Shown piece by piece: positions 53,823 through 63,359 of a stretch of DNA of 64,000 nucleotides; position 1 is the stretch's first letter; each line of letters begins with the position of its first letter. Source of the stretch: Mariniflexile sp. TRM1-10 (lineage in GTDB: Bacteria > Bacteroidota > Bacteroidia > Flavobacteriales > Flavobacteriaceae); contig NZ_CP022985.1 in NCBI RefSeq assembly GCF_003425985.1, positions 2,774,001 to 2,838,000 of the forward strand. Reading direction: 5' to 3'. Position numbers and translations under genes: made by a program. The notes under the pieces are model-generated. The model did not search any database, was not told the origin of the DNA, and was given only the letters and a program-made list of their open reading frames with translations.

Positions 53823-56800
53823 ATGAAAATAAAGATATCAATGTTAATCATGTTTTTGTGGGTCTTAGCAACGACTTTTTCTAACGCACAAAATTTAATT
53901 CCAAACTGGGATGCCAACGGATTAACAGGTACTGGAAGTGAAGCAAATAAATGGGGTTTTGCTGCGTCTACAGGTGGAACAGACTGGCAGCAGGCTAATC
54001 AGTTAGGGGTAAGATACAGAGATGTAACTAATGTCACAATAGAAGGAGGGGAAACCTTTACAGGAAGAGAATTTTTATACCGATGGGAAGGAAGCTATAT
54101 AGGCTCTACCATGTCTTTGGGGGTGCCTTTAAATCAAGGTGTAACTACAGAGCAAGGAGGTATAACCCTTGAAGGAGGAAAAGCCTATAACTTTACAGGC
54201 TTATTTGAATGGATTAATAATGCAAACCCTCCCACTTATGAGTTTGTGATATCAGATGCTCCAGATGGAGGAAATAGAGTCGTTACAAAGCTTTATAATA
54301 CATCTGCAAAAGAAGTTTATAAACCTTTTGAAATTTATTTCGTTGCACCTTCAAATGGTGAGTATTACATTCAATTAAAACAAATAAGTGGTTTAAACGG
54401 CTCTCAAGGCGGACTTATTGGATTAGCCAACTTAAACTTGGAAGAAACAGAAATCTTAACACCACCAACCCCTTATTTGAAGGCAGGTACAAAATCACTA
54501 ACTGTAGACGGGACGTGGTGTTGGTTTCAAGATCCAAGAGCATTGTATTATAAAGGGAAAAAAGAACAAACTTACTCTGGATGGATTACACATGATGGAA
54601 AAATACAAGTCGCTAGTTACAACCATATTACAGGTGAGGTCAAAAAAACGACTATAAAAGAAGGTTTTCAAGTCGATGACCACAATAATCCAACATTTTT
54701 AATTAGAAATGATGGGCGTATCATGGTAAGTTATTCAGGACATTTTTTTGGACCTATGCGTGTTTTAGTTTCAGATAACCCTGAAGATATTTCCTCTTTT
54801 GGGCCAGAAGCAACATTTGGAAACTCGGTTACCTATGCCAATCCCTATCAAATAGGCGAGGATATTTATATGTTTTACAGAGATGGAAGTACTTGGCATC
54901 CTAGTATAGCGATTTCAACTGATGGAGGATTGTCATGGGGAGCTCCTCAAACCTTAATAAAAAGAGATGCGGCTCAAAAAAGACCTTATGTAAAATATAC
55001 ACAAGATAGCCAAGGCGGAATACATATTACTTTTACTACTGGACATCCTAGACAAGAAGCAGCAAATAAAGTCTACTATGTGTATTTTAAGGATGATAAG
55101 TTTTATAAAGCAGATGGAACCCTTATAAAGGATTATACAGGTACATCTTCGGCTTTAGATATAGATGCAGGAGAACCTGAAGTGGTTTACGATGCTTCAA
55201 ATGGAAAAGGCTGGACCTGGGATATTGCTCTTGATGAAAATGAAAACCCTGTAATTCTTTATGCTGCATTTCCGGATGATTATAATCATCATTATTACTA
55301 TGCTAAATGGGATGGTACGCAATGGAATAATCGTCATATTGTAAACAGTGGTAAATGGTTTCCCCAAACACCTAGTGGGCAAAATGAACCAGAACCCAAT
55401 TATTCTGGAGGAATGAGTGTAGATACTAACGATGCGTCTACGGTTTATTTATCAAAACAAGTTAATGGCGTTTTTGAAATTTATAAATACCAAACTCCAG
55501 ATGAAGGAATAACATGGAACTCAGAAGCCATAACAAAAGATACACCTATTGATATGGTTAATGTTAGACCTGTTGTGCCTCGTAACCATAAACCTGGGGT
55601 TTTTGATGTGATGTGGATGCGTGGTCAATACATTACTTACCAAAACTATTACACATCTATAATGTATTACAGCCCTGCTGATGAAGTAAAATACTATGAT
55701 TTTGGTAACGATAGTTCAGAATTAGATACAGGTGCCTTTAGGGTAACTAACCAAACTTTATTTAATGAAGAATATGGTTTTGTTAATACAACAGGCTTAA
55801 CAGCAACCGATGATTTCCAAACCAATAAAGCACAAACAGATTACGTAGAAGGAACAAGCCCTGCTATATTTAAAGTTAATTTGTTTAATGGCACTTATAC
55901 TGTAACTGTAGTGCAGGGAACAAATACAACAGCACTTAGTGGACAATCAATAAAAGCAAATGGAACAACAGTAGTAACTAACGAATCATCTAATGTAGGA
56001 GAATGGAAATCTTATACGTTTGATATAAATATTATTAATGGAACGCTTGAATTAGAAATTAGTAATTCTAACGGAAATAATAATGTATGGGTTATAAATA
56101 GTCTGCTTATCGAAACCAAACAATTAAATGTAAATGGATTGAACATAGAAGAAGATAATATTTCTATATATGAAGTTGATGATGTTCAACTTCATTATGC
56201 AACATATCCTATAAGTACTAACCCCGAAGACATTTCTTGGTCTTCTAGTAACGAAAATATAGCCGTTGTTGATGCTAACGGGTTAGTAACAGCTGTATCT
56301 CCCGGAACAGCTACTATATATGCAAGCCTGAATGGTGGTAGTATTGAAGATTCTTGTTTGGTAACGGTTAATGCCATTGTAACCTTATCTGATGAGGTGA
56401 CTTTCGATTTTGGTACGGCTACTTCTCCTTTAATAGCTGGAGCTATACGTATAGATGATACCAATGAGTTAAATGCGTCTTACGGCTGGACAGATACTAG
56501 CGGTCTTTACGCTAGAGATCGTGGAAGCTCTGCCTCTTATCCTGATCGTGATTTTATTTTATCTTCACTAGATAAGGAATTTCGGGTCTTTTTAGATAAT
56601 GGAATTTATCATATAACTACAACTCATGGAGACAGTCAATATACCCATGATAATATGTTTTTGTTAGCTAATGGTGAAAATCTTGTAAATGACTTTTCTT
56701 GTGAATCAGGAATTTATATAACCAATGAATTTGATGTGACCATAACCAATCGCAAATTAGATCTTTTAATAGGAGATCAAGGTGGTGGAGATGTAAACTG

Positions 56801-57092
56801 GGTTTGGAATATCCTTAGAATTGTTAAGACAGGTACTCTAAGTGGTAACGATAAAACTAAAGGAGCAGTAGAATTTAAACTTTTTCCTAATCCCGTAAAT
56901 AATATTTTGAACATATCTATTGGTAATAAAGATATAGATAAAGTTGAGCTTTATGATATGCTTGGTAAAAAACTGTTAGAGGTAAAAAATACCAAATTTG
57001 TCAATCTTTCAGGTTTTAGTAATGGCGTTTATATTTTGAAAATACATTCAAATGATAAACATGTATTTTCAAAATATATAGTAAAGAAATGA
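53823..57092 (+). CDS. Large secreted multidomain protein: CBM-like, BNR_4 propeller, two galactose-binding-like domains, Big_2, T9SS tail
   Basis: A 1089-residue protein. ATG 53823 is preferred over TTG 53814. Order: signal peptide (1-22); a jelly-roll-like domain (about 24-215) shared with the preceding protein; a seven-bladed BNR_4-type propeller (about 218-618) containing GTWCWFQDPRALYY, VDDHNNPTFL with H287 and MVSYSGHFFGP with H307; a galactose-binding-like domain (620-765); Big_2 (766-850); a second galactose-binding-like domain (854-1010); and a T9SS type A sorting domain (1015-1089, FKLFPNPVNNILNI). BNR_4 includes ulvan-lyase-like (PL24/PL25) propellers, where a His pair is catalytic; the H287/H307 pair is suggestive. 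Lyase or hydrolase activity remains a hypothesis. Confidence 0.82.
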   Translation: MKIKISMLIMFLWVLATTFSNAQNLIPNWDANGLTGTGSEANKWGFAASTGGTDWQQANQLGVRYRDVTNVTIEGGETFTGREFLYRWEGSYIGSTMSLGVPLNQGVTTEQGGITLEGGKAYNFTGLFEWINNANPPTYEFVISDAPDGGNRVVTKLYNTSAKEVYKPFEIYFVAPSNGEYYIQLKQISGLNGSQGGLIGLANLNLEETEILTPPTPYLKAGTKSLTVDGTWCWFQDPRALYYKGKKEQTYSGWITHDGKIQVASYNHITGEVKKTTIKEGFQVDDHNNPTFLIRNDGRIMVSYSGHFFGPMRVLVSDNPEDISSFGPEATFGNSVTYANPYQIGEDIYMFYRDGSTWHPSIAISTDGGLSWGAPQTLIKRDAAQKRPYVKYTQDSQGGIHITFTTGHPRQEAANKVYYVYFKDDKFYKADGTLIKDYTGTSSALDIDAGEPEVVYDASNGKGWTWDIALDENENPVILYAAFPDDYNHHYYYAKWDGTQWNNRHIVNSGKWFPQTPSGQNEPEPNYSGGMSVDTNDASTVYLSKQVNGVFEIYKYQTPDEGITWNSEAITKDTPIDMVNVRPVVPRNHKPGVFDVMWMRGQYITYQNYYTSIMYYSPADEVKYYDFGNDSSELDTGAFRVTNQTLFNEEYGFVNTTGLTATDDFQTNKAQTDYVEGTSPAIFKVNLFNGTYTVTVVQGTNTTALSGQSIKANGTTVVTNESSNVGEWKSYTFDINIINGTLELEISNSNGNNNVWVINSLLIETKQLNVNGLNIEEDNISIYEVDDVQLHYATYPISTNPEDISWSSSNENIAVVDANGLVTAVSPGTATIYASLNGGSIEDSCLVTVNAIVTLSDEVTFDFGTATSPLIAGAIRIDDTNELNASYGWTDTSGLYARDRGSSASYPDRDFILSSLDKEFRVFLDNGIYHITTTHGDSQYTHDNMFLLANGENLVNDFSCESGIYITNEFDVTITNRKLDLLIGDQGGGDVNWVWNILRIVKTGTLSGNDKTKGAVEFKLFPNPVNNILNISIGNKDIDKVELYDMLGKKLLEVKNTKFVNLSGFSNGVYILKIHSNDKHVFSKYIVKK

Positions 57093-57229
57093 TTTTTTTT
57101 ATAAAAACAACAACAAAATCAATCAACAAATCAACTATTAAATTAGTAAATGTTTAAAAATATAGCAGCTTTTAATCTCTTTGATTAATAGTAATTAAAT
57201 CAACTAATTAAGTAATAAATTATAATTTA

Positions 57230-59995
57230 ATGATCATGAATTACAAACTAAATAAAACAACAAAAAGCTATGGCCTTAAGGAAATTGGTTTTATAAAACC
57301 TAAAGGGGCAATGAGTATGCAATTATTACTAATAATATTTTTAAGTGCTTTTTCTCTTCAGTCCTTTTCACAAACTGATGTTACGAATACTCATTTAACA
57401 AATGCTGGTTTTAATACAAATTGTAATTACCTTACTGGAGGAACTGGCACAGTAGCAACAGCAGACCCTGGAAATACAAGTAATATAGAAGGATGGACAC
57501 TTACTTCTGTTCAACCTTGGAGTGCCGCCGCTACTTTTGAATATGGCTGGAATGGTACTTTCAATGGTGTATCCACACCAGCTTCTGGTTCAGATGCTGC
57601 TAGTGGGGCTGGTCAAGGTGCAATAGGTTTAACTGCCGGTTGGAGTGGAAATCTTACTTATAGCCAACAGGTTACTTTACCACCAGGATTATATACCCTT
57701 GAGTTTGCTACAGCGTTTTTGGGGCAAAATGATATCGCTGAAAACTTAACTGGCTGGCTAGGAAATGATGGCAATGTAGTTTTATCAAATGTAAACTCAA
57801 TACAAGCCTTAGGTGCTTGGTATACGCTTCAATTATCTATTCGTATAGCTTCGGAAACCACTGGGGTTATCCAAGTAGGAATGAGACCTAATCAATCTGG
57901 ATCTACATCAAATGCAAGAGTTTTTGTTGATTATGTAAAACTTATTAGCCTACCAGTAAATAAGGATGCTTTACAAACATTGGTTAACACTGCAAATGAT
58001 ATGATTGCTAATCCAGAGACTGTTCCCAATGGCTCAACAGTATATCAAGATCTTCAGACGGCCGTTTCTAATGCTCAAGCAGTTTTAGATGATGCGACTG
58101 CAACTGCAGGCGCAATTTTACAAGCCGAAGACGATATGAAAAAAGCTATTGCAGATGTTGAAGCAGCAATTTTTGAAGCCTCCCAAACGGTATATGACAA
58201 TTATACCGCTACATATACCTCCCTTACCAATGTAAACATGAAGTTGACAGGTAAAGGACTGGTTACTCTAACTTCATCATCAGAACCTATGAGTAATAGT
58301 GCTATCGATTTAGCTTCTTCTGATGCTTGGGTTTATTTTGAAAATTTACGACCATCTCAAGTAGTAAATTCATATTTAAATAATCTTAAAGCCAATGGAG
58401 AAGATGCAGTTGTGGGTACAAATATAAGGATAACCAATTACCTAAACGGAGCCATGGTTATAGCTCATACTAATACATACGCTGCATTAACTGTTTTTGA
58501 TGGTGCTAGCCAAAGTGGAACTTCAATGAATCTTATGATTAATAAGCATTATAAAACAACAGAATTGGGAGTAATGGCCGATAATATAGAATCTTTTATT
58601 CTTAAACGAGGATATATGGCTACATTTGCAAGCAATGAGAACGGCACCGGCACTAGTAGGATTTACATAGCCGATGATGAAGATGTAATAGTAAATGTTA
58701 TGCCAACAGGTTTGTCTAATACAGCTTCTATGGTGGTTGTAAGGCAATGGAGGTGGACAACCAAAAAAGGTTGGAGAGGCAGTTCCTCTGGAGCAGACCA
58801 ATTTAATGCAGGTTCGCATTACGATTATAATAATTCTTCTTACGGCACTTTAGATGTTGAATACGTCCCTATGCGACACAATCCAAACTGGAATGCTTAC
58901 AGCAACTTTATGGATAAATTTGGCAGTACGCATGCACTTGGTTATAATGAGCCAGATAATCCTGTAGATGATGGTTATAGTACTATAGCAGATGCTATTG
59001 CAGCATGGCCCAACATGATGGCCTCTGGGTTACGTTTAGGCTCTCCTGCACCAACAGATGGTGGTTTAAATTGGCTTTATAGTTTTATGGATCAATGTGA
59101 TGCATTGGGGTATCGGGTAGATTTTGTGGCTTGGCATTTCTACAGAGCTAATAACACGGCTCAACAGCTTTATGATCAATTACTAGCAATTCATAATAGA
59201 ACTGGGCGACCCATATGGATTACCGAATTTAATAATGGGTGTAACTGGACCTATAATGGCAATGAACCAACTCAGGAAGAAAATGCCGTGGTTATTCAAC
59301 AATTCATTACAATGCTAGAAGATGCACCGTTTGTAGAAAGGTATTACGTATGGGATGGTTGTAATGAATCATTAAGAATGACTAATTATGATGGCTCATT
59401 GAAGCCAGCGGGTGTTAATTACCGTGATCTAGAATCTACAATGGCATATAGGGAAGACTTTTATAATGATTGTGAGCAACCTATTATTACTCCTTATGTT
59501 CAGGTTAACGGAGGCCCCTGGACAACAGCTACAGATATTACAGTAAATTCAGGAGAAGAGGTTAGATTTGGTCCCCAACCATTTAGTGGCACATGGAGTT
59601 GGAGTGGATGTGGTATATCGGGATCCTCACGAGAACAAGTTTTTTATCCTACGGGCTCTTGTACTGTAACAGCAACCAATACAAGTATTTGTGGGGCGCA
59701 AAGCAGTGTGGTTTTTAAAATCAATGGAGGTACGCTAAGTACAAACGATATAAATATCAATAATATAAATATATTTCCTAACCCTACCAATGATTATTTG
59801 AATATTGAATTGAAAGGTAATTACGTTAATCCCTTTGTAAGGCTTTTTGATTTAACGGGAAAAACAATAATGGAAATTAAATTACAAAAAGATAAGAATA
59901 AGATAGACTTAAGTAGTCTTCAATCAGGGGTTTATATGTTAAAGATTACGGATGTGAATCAATCATTTAGTATTAAAAAAGTAATTAAATTATAG
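57230..59995 (+). CDS. Secreted GH128-like (Glyco_hydro_cc) glycosidase with T9SS tail
   Basis: A 921-residue protein with an unusually long N-region before its signal peptide (cleavage near residue 48, QSFSQ). Order: galactose-binding-like CBM (about 49-240), helical FIVAR-like segment (242-318), an unrecognised beta-rich region (320-540), a TIM-barrel catalytic domain (about 543-745), a PKD-like segment (760-840) and a T9SS type A sorting domain (844-921). The barrel has HALGYNEPDNP (E574, acid/base candidate), DFVAWHFYR and PIWITEFNNG (E666, nucleophile candidate), the pattern of GH128/Glyco_hydro_cc. Characterised GH128 enzymes act on beta-1,3-glucan; whether this one does is uncertain, since the neighbours are GH2 and GH43. 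Confidence 0.8.
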   Translation: MIMNYKLNKTTKSYGLKEIGFIKPKGAMSMQLLLIIFLSAFSLQSFSQTDVTNTHLTNAGFNTNCNYLTGGTGTVATADPGNTSNIEGWTLTSVQPWSAAATFEYGWNGTFNGVSTPASGSDAASGAGQGAIGLTAGWSGNLTYSQQVTLPPGLYTLEFATAFLGQNDIAENLTGWLGNDGNVVLSNVNSIQALGAWYTLQLSIRIASETTGVIQVGMRPNQSGSTSNARVFVDYVKLISLPVNKDALQTLVNTANDMIANPETVPNGSTVYQDLQTAVSNAQAVLDDATATAGAILQAEDDMKKAIADVEAAIFEASQTVYDNYTATYTSLTNVNMKLTGKGLVTLTSSSEPMSNSAIDLASSDAWVYFENLRPSQVVNSYLNNLKANGEDAVVGTNIRITNYLNGAMVIAHTNTYAALTVFDGASQSGTSMNLMINKHYKTTELGVMADNIESFILKRGYMATFASNENGTGTSRIYIADDEDVIVNVMPTGLSNTASMVVVRQWRWTTKKGWRGSSSGADQFNAGSHYDYNNSSYGTLDVEYVPMRHNPNWNAYSNFMDKFGSTHALGYNEPDNPVDDGYSTIADAIAAWPNMMASGLRLGSPAPTDGGLNWLYSFMDQCDALGYRVDFVAWHFYRANNTAQQLYDQLLAIHNRTGRPIWITEFNNGCNWTYNGNEPTQEENAVVIQQFITMLEDAPFVERYYVWDGCNESLRMTNYDGSLKPAGVNYRDLESTMAYREDFYNDCEQPIITPYVQVNGGPWTTATDITVNSGEEVRFGPQPFSGTWSWSGCGISGSSREQVFYPTGSCTVTATNTSICGAQSSVVFKINGGTLSTNDININNINIFPNPTNDYLNIELKGNYVNPFVRLFDLTGKTIMEIKLQKDKNKIDLSSLQSGVYMLKITDVNQSFSIKKVIKL

Positions 59996-60183
59996 ATTGA
60001 AATTATTAAACTGAATTGATGTCACTTATTTTTAGATCGAAATATTTAGCTAACAATATCTGTGCTACTGCTCTTAAATAATTAAAAGATTAAATGTAAT
60101 TGATAAAGTTATAAGTAATTAGGTGCTTAACAAATTTTATTTCAAAAGTGTTTTCGTTCACAGATAGATTTCTGGTCGTATTT

Positions 60184-60399
60184 TTAGAGACTCTTTAAAT
60201 TTTGTTTTTGGAATGTTTTATAGGGTATTTTTTTGTCAGACAGGGCCGAGCGTATAAAAAGGTCTAGGAGACCTTTTTAGCGAAGGAGCCAGGCTGTCGC
60301 GAGGGAGAGGTACATAGCTATGGACCGAAAAATAGCTGATGTATGGCGGAAAAAGGCACATAAAAAGAGCCAAAGGATAAAACTTAAACAGTCTCTTAG
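60184..60399. repeat. Family C element, copy 2
   Basis: The ends TTAGAGACTCTTTAAATTTT and AAAACTTAAACAGTCTCTTA form terminal inverted repeats. The interior is about 90 percent identical by eye to 34477-34693, including AAAAGGTCT-AGG-AGACCTTTTT. It lies in the 613-bp gap before the last GH2, just left of a broken gene. The remaining part of the gap (59996-60183) shows no recognised feature. Confidence 0.87.
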
Positions 60400-60477
60400 A
60401 ATAATAATTTTTGCATAGATGATATTTGGGTTAAAAAGTTATCTATTATAATGTTTTATCAGGAAATGCAACCCATT

Positions 60478-60576
60478 TTTTGACCTTATGGAATTAATGG
60501 TGCCCATGAAGATACTGGCGATTCTGTGCTTTATATCAAGCATGCCTTAATTATACAAGGAATGAAAAATGATTGA
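60478..60576 (+). pseudogene. 3' remnant of an HExxH lipoprotein gene (relative of 51194-52414)
   Basis: One frame reads PYGINGAHEDTGDSVLYIKH then ALIIQGMKND and stop. This aligns with the C-terminus of the 406-residue lipoprotein (PYGINGAHEDSGADELYMIH, then ALIIQGMKTDG). The codon before PYG is TGA where the intact gene has TGG, and the upstream frame is lost. Only about 30 codons survive. This is a decayed paralogue, now flanked on the left by family C copy 2. Confidence 0.85.
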
Positions 60577-60609
60577 TTATCAAATAAATTATAAATTAAT
60601 GATGTTATT

Positions 60610-63045
60610 ATGGGTTTAACTTTAAAAAGAGTTTTTTTAATAGTTTTTATTCAATGCTATTCATCTGTTTTTGGTCAGATGTCATTTGGTAATCCAAAAA
60701 AGATAAATGAGGATTGGAAGTTCATTCTTCAAGAAAATGAACAATTTAAGCAACCTACATATAACACTGATGCGTGGGAAACAGTTAATGTACCACATGA
60801 TTGGAGTATAAAACAACAGTTAAGTCCTACCTTGGCAAGCGCAACAGGCTATCTGCCAGGAGGTATTGCTTGGTACAGAAAAACTATACATATTCCATTA
60901 GAAAAGGATGGACAAAAAGTGTACTTATATTTTGAAGGTGTTTATAATAGAAGTGAGGTATTTATTAATGGCGAATCTTTGGGAAAACGTCCTAATGGAT
61001 ACATTTCTTTTGCATACGATGCGACGCCTTATATCAAGTATGGTGAAGATAATACAATTGCCGTACGTGTTGACCATAGCAAAAGTGCCGATTCGCGTTG
61101 GTACACCGGATCGGGTATTTATCGTAATGTTTGGTTAGTATATTCAAATCCTGTGCACATAGCACAGTGGGGCATATATGCATATCCTGAAGTTGAAAAA
61201 CACTCAGGAATATTAAATGTTGAAGTTGAATTAACAAACGATTCAGATAATATAGCAAGTTTAGTAGTAGTTAATGAGTTAATTACAAATGGTGGAATAA
61301 CAGTAGCTAAAAGCTCAAACGGAATTAAAATAGCTTCAAACGAATCAGCGAAAATTTCAACTAAATTAAAAGTTAACAATCCTAAATTATGGAGTATAGA
61401 CACTCCAAATTTATACCAACTTAAAACAATGGTGTTTAAAGATGGTAAGGTAATAGACCAATCTATTACACAAACAGGGTTTCGTAAGTTTACTTTTGAT
61501 GCTAATAAAGGGTTTGCACTTAACAATACTTGGATGAAAATAAAAGGCGTATGTCTTCATCATGATGCAGGTGTTTTAGGTTCGGCTGTACCGCGGGAAG
61601 TTTGGAAAACCAGATTACAAACCTTGAAAGACATAGGTGTAAATGCCATAAGAACGAGCCATAATCCACAAGCACCGGCTTTTTATGAACTTTGCGACGA
61701 ATTAGGCTTATTGGTTTTAAATGAAGCGTATGATGAATGGGAATTTCCTAAACGTAAATGGCTGGAAGGCTGGAACCAAGGAACACCAGGATATGAAGGT
61801 AGTTACGATATTTTTGCCGATTGGGCTGAAAAGGATCTAGAAGACATGGTGCGCCGAGATAGGAATCACCTGTCTGTTTTCGCATGGAGTATAGGTAATG
61901 AGGTCGATTATCCTAACGATCCGTATTCGCACCCTGTTTTAGATGGCGGCGGCGGTACAGGATTTTCACAAGCGATATATGGCGGTTATAAAAAAGATGC
62001 TCCAGATGCTATGCGTCTTGGAGCCATTGCAAAACGTTTGGTTGCAGCTGTAAAAAAGCATGATAGATCACGTCCTACTACTGCTGGTTTAGCAGGAGTA
62101 GCCATGTCTAACGAAACGGAATATCCAGCAACTTTAGACATTACAGGATATAATTATACCGAAAGCAAATACCAATCAGATCATGAAAAATACCCTAACC
62201 GTATCATTTATGGTAGTGAGAATAGGCATGATATCGAAGCGTGGTTGGCCGTAAAAAACAATGAGCATATTTTTGGGCAGTTTTTATGGACAGGTATCGA
62301 TTATCTTGGAGAATCTGGCAGGTGGCCTTCAAGAGGGTTTTATTCAGGATTATTGGATTTTTCAGGAAACATAAAACCAAGAGGGTATTTTAGGCAATCG
62401 CTTTGGTCTAAAAAACCAATGATATATATAGGGACCTATATTTCAAACAGAAGAAATAATAGCGGATTATCTATGGATGCATGGCCATCATGGAATTATC
62501 AAGAAGGTCAACTAATAAAAGTGGTTTGTTATACCAATGCCTCTAAAGCACGTCTGGAATTAAATGGTGAAGTTATTGGAGAAGAAAAAAAATATAACTC
62601 GGAAACAGGAATTATTTCATGGGATATTCCATATCAATTAGGGAAATTGGAAGCAATAGGCATTAATGATGATGGTAGAGAAGTGAGCCGCTATACAATA
62701 AGCTCATCGAAACGACCATATGCTCTAACAGTTAAAGTTGAAGAGAATATTATAAATAAAGATAAAGGAGTTGTTCAATTAATGGTGGAGGTTGTAGATG
62801 AAAATGGCGTGCCTGTTATGCATTCCGATGATGAAATAACATGTAACATAAGTGGTCCAGGTAAATTATTAGGATTGGAAGCAGGTAATAATAGTGATAT
62901 GACCGATTACACGGATAATAAGCAACGGGTTTTTCATGGAAAAATTTCAGCCTATATACAGGCGACAGGTGAAAGCGCACCAATTGAAGTGGAATTTACG
63001 AGTCCTTGGTTAAAACCAAAGAGTGTTACATTAGAAGTAGAATAA
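60610..63045 (+). CDS. GH2 beta-glycosidase (beta-galactosidase-like, DUF4982-type layout)
   Basis: An 811-residue secreted enzyme (signal ending near SSVFGQ). The jelly-roll domain shows VNVPHDWSIKQQL and the typical SKSADSRWYTGSGIYRNVWL, then an Ig-like domain and a barrel with IRTSHNPQAPAFYELCDELG, acid/base E431 in WSIGNEVDYPND and nucleophile E537 in IIYGSENRHD, followed by a DUF4982-like region and a C-terminal Ig-like domain (about 695-811). This is a shorter GH2 class than the two LacZ-type enzymes here; members are beta-galactosidases, but beta-glucuronidases and others occur. It starts 34 bp after the broken gene. Nearest downstream is the GH43 gene. Confidence 0.9.
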   Translation: MGLTLKRVFLIVFIQCYSSVFGQMSFGNPKKINEDWKFILQENEQFKQPTYNTDAWETVNVPHDWSIKQQLSPTLASATGYLPGGIAWYRKTIHIPLEKDGQKVYLYFEGVYNRSEVFINGESLGKRPNGYISFAYDATPYIKYGEDNTIAVRVDHSKSADSRWYTGSGIYRNVWLVYSNPVHIAQWGIYAYPEVEKHSGILNVEVELTNDSDNIASLVVVNELITNGGITVAKSSNGIKIASNESAKISTKLKVNNPKLWSIDTPNLYQLKTMVFKDGKVIDQSITQTGFRKFTFDANKGFALNNTWMKIKGVCLHHDAGVLGSAVPREVWKTRLQTLKDIGVNAIRTSHNPQAPAFYELCDELGLLVLNEAYDEWEFPKRKWLEGWNQGTPGYEGSYDIFADWAEKDLEDMVRRDRNHLSVFAWSIGNEVDYPNDPYSHPVLDGGGGTGFSQAIYGGYKKDAPDAMRLGAIAKRLVAAVKKHDRSRPTTAGLAGVAMSNETEYPATLDITGYNYTESKYQSDHEKYPNRIIYGSENRHDIEAWLAVKNNEHIFGQFLWTGIDYLGESGRWPSRGFYSGLLDFSGNIKPRGYFRQSLWSKKPMIYIGTYISNRRNNSGLSMDAWPSWNYQEGQLIKVVCYTNASKARLELNGEVIGEEKKYNSETGIISWDIPYQLGKLEAIGINDDGREVSRYTISSSKRPYALTVKVEENIINKDKGVVQLMVEVVDENGVPVMHSDDEITCNISGPGKLLGLEAGNNSDMTDYTDNKQRVFHGKISAYIQATGESAPIEVEFTSPWLKPKSVTLEVE

Positions 63046-63359
63046 ATAGATATTACAAGTTAAGATGAACCATCCATGCTAAAAATATTTTTAACACACA
63101 GGAGCATGGTTATCTATGGTGTTCCATATGAATATTGAAAACAATAAACAAAAGAGTTCAATATAAGCACACGAAAAATGAAGCCATACATCAAAAAAAA
63201 TAGAATTAATATAAAATAGTATTTATAATAATCTTTATATTTGATAAGTGTTATTTATACGCTTATAATATGTGTTTTTCATTTTTTAAAATAAGAAATG
63301 AAATCCTGGTAATTCATTATACCCAAAGAACTAAACAATAATAACTATAATATTTAGAA
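63046..63359 (+). promoter_or_regulatory. Leader-like motif, copy 4, and intergenic region
   Basis: The gap contains ATCCATGCTAAAAATA (from 63070) and GTTCCATATGAATATTGAAA (63121-63140) with a following ACAATAAAC, the fullest match to the motif at 47688-47780. The remaining 200 bp up to the GH43 start are AT-rich with no ORF or clear hairpin, and may hold its promoter. Confidence 0.42.
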
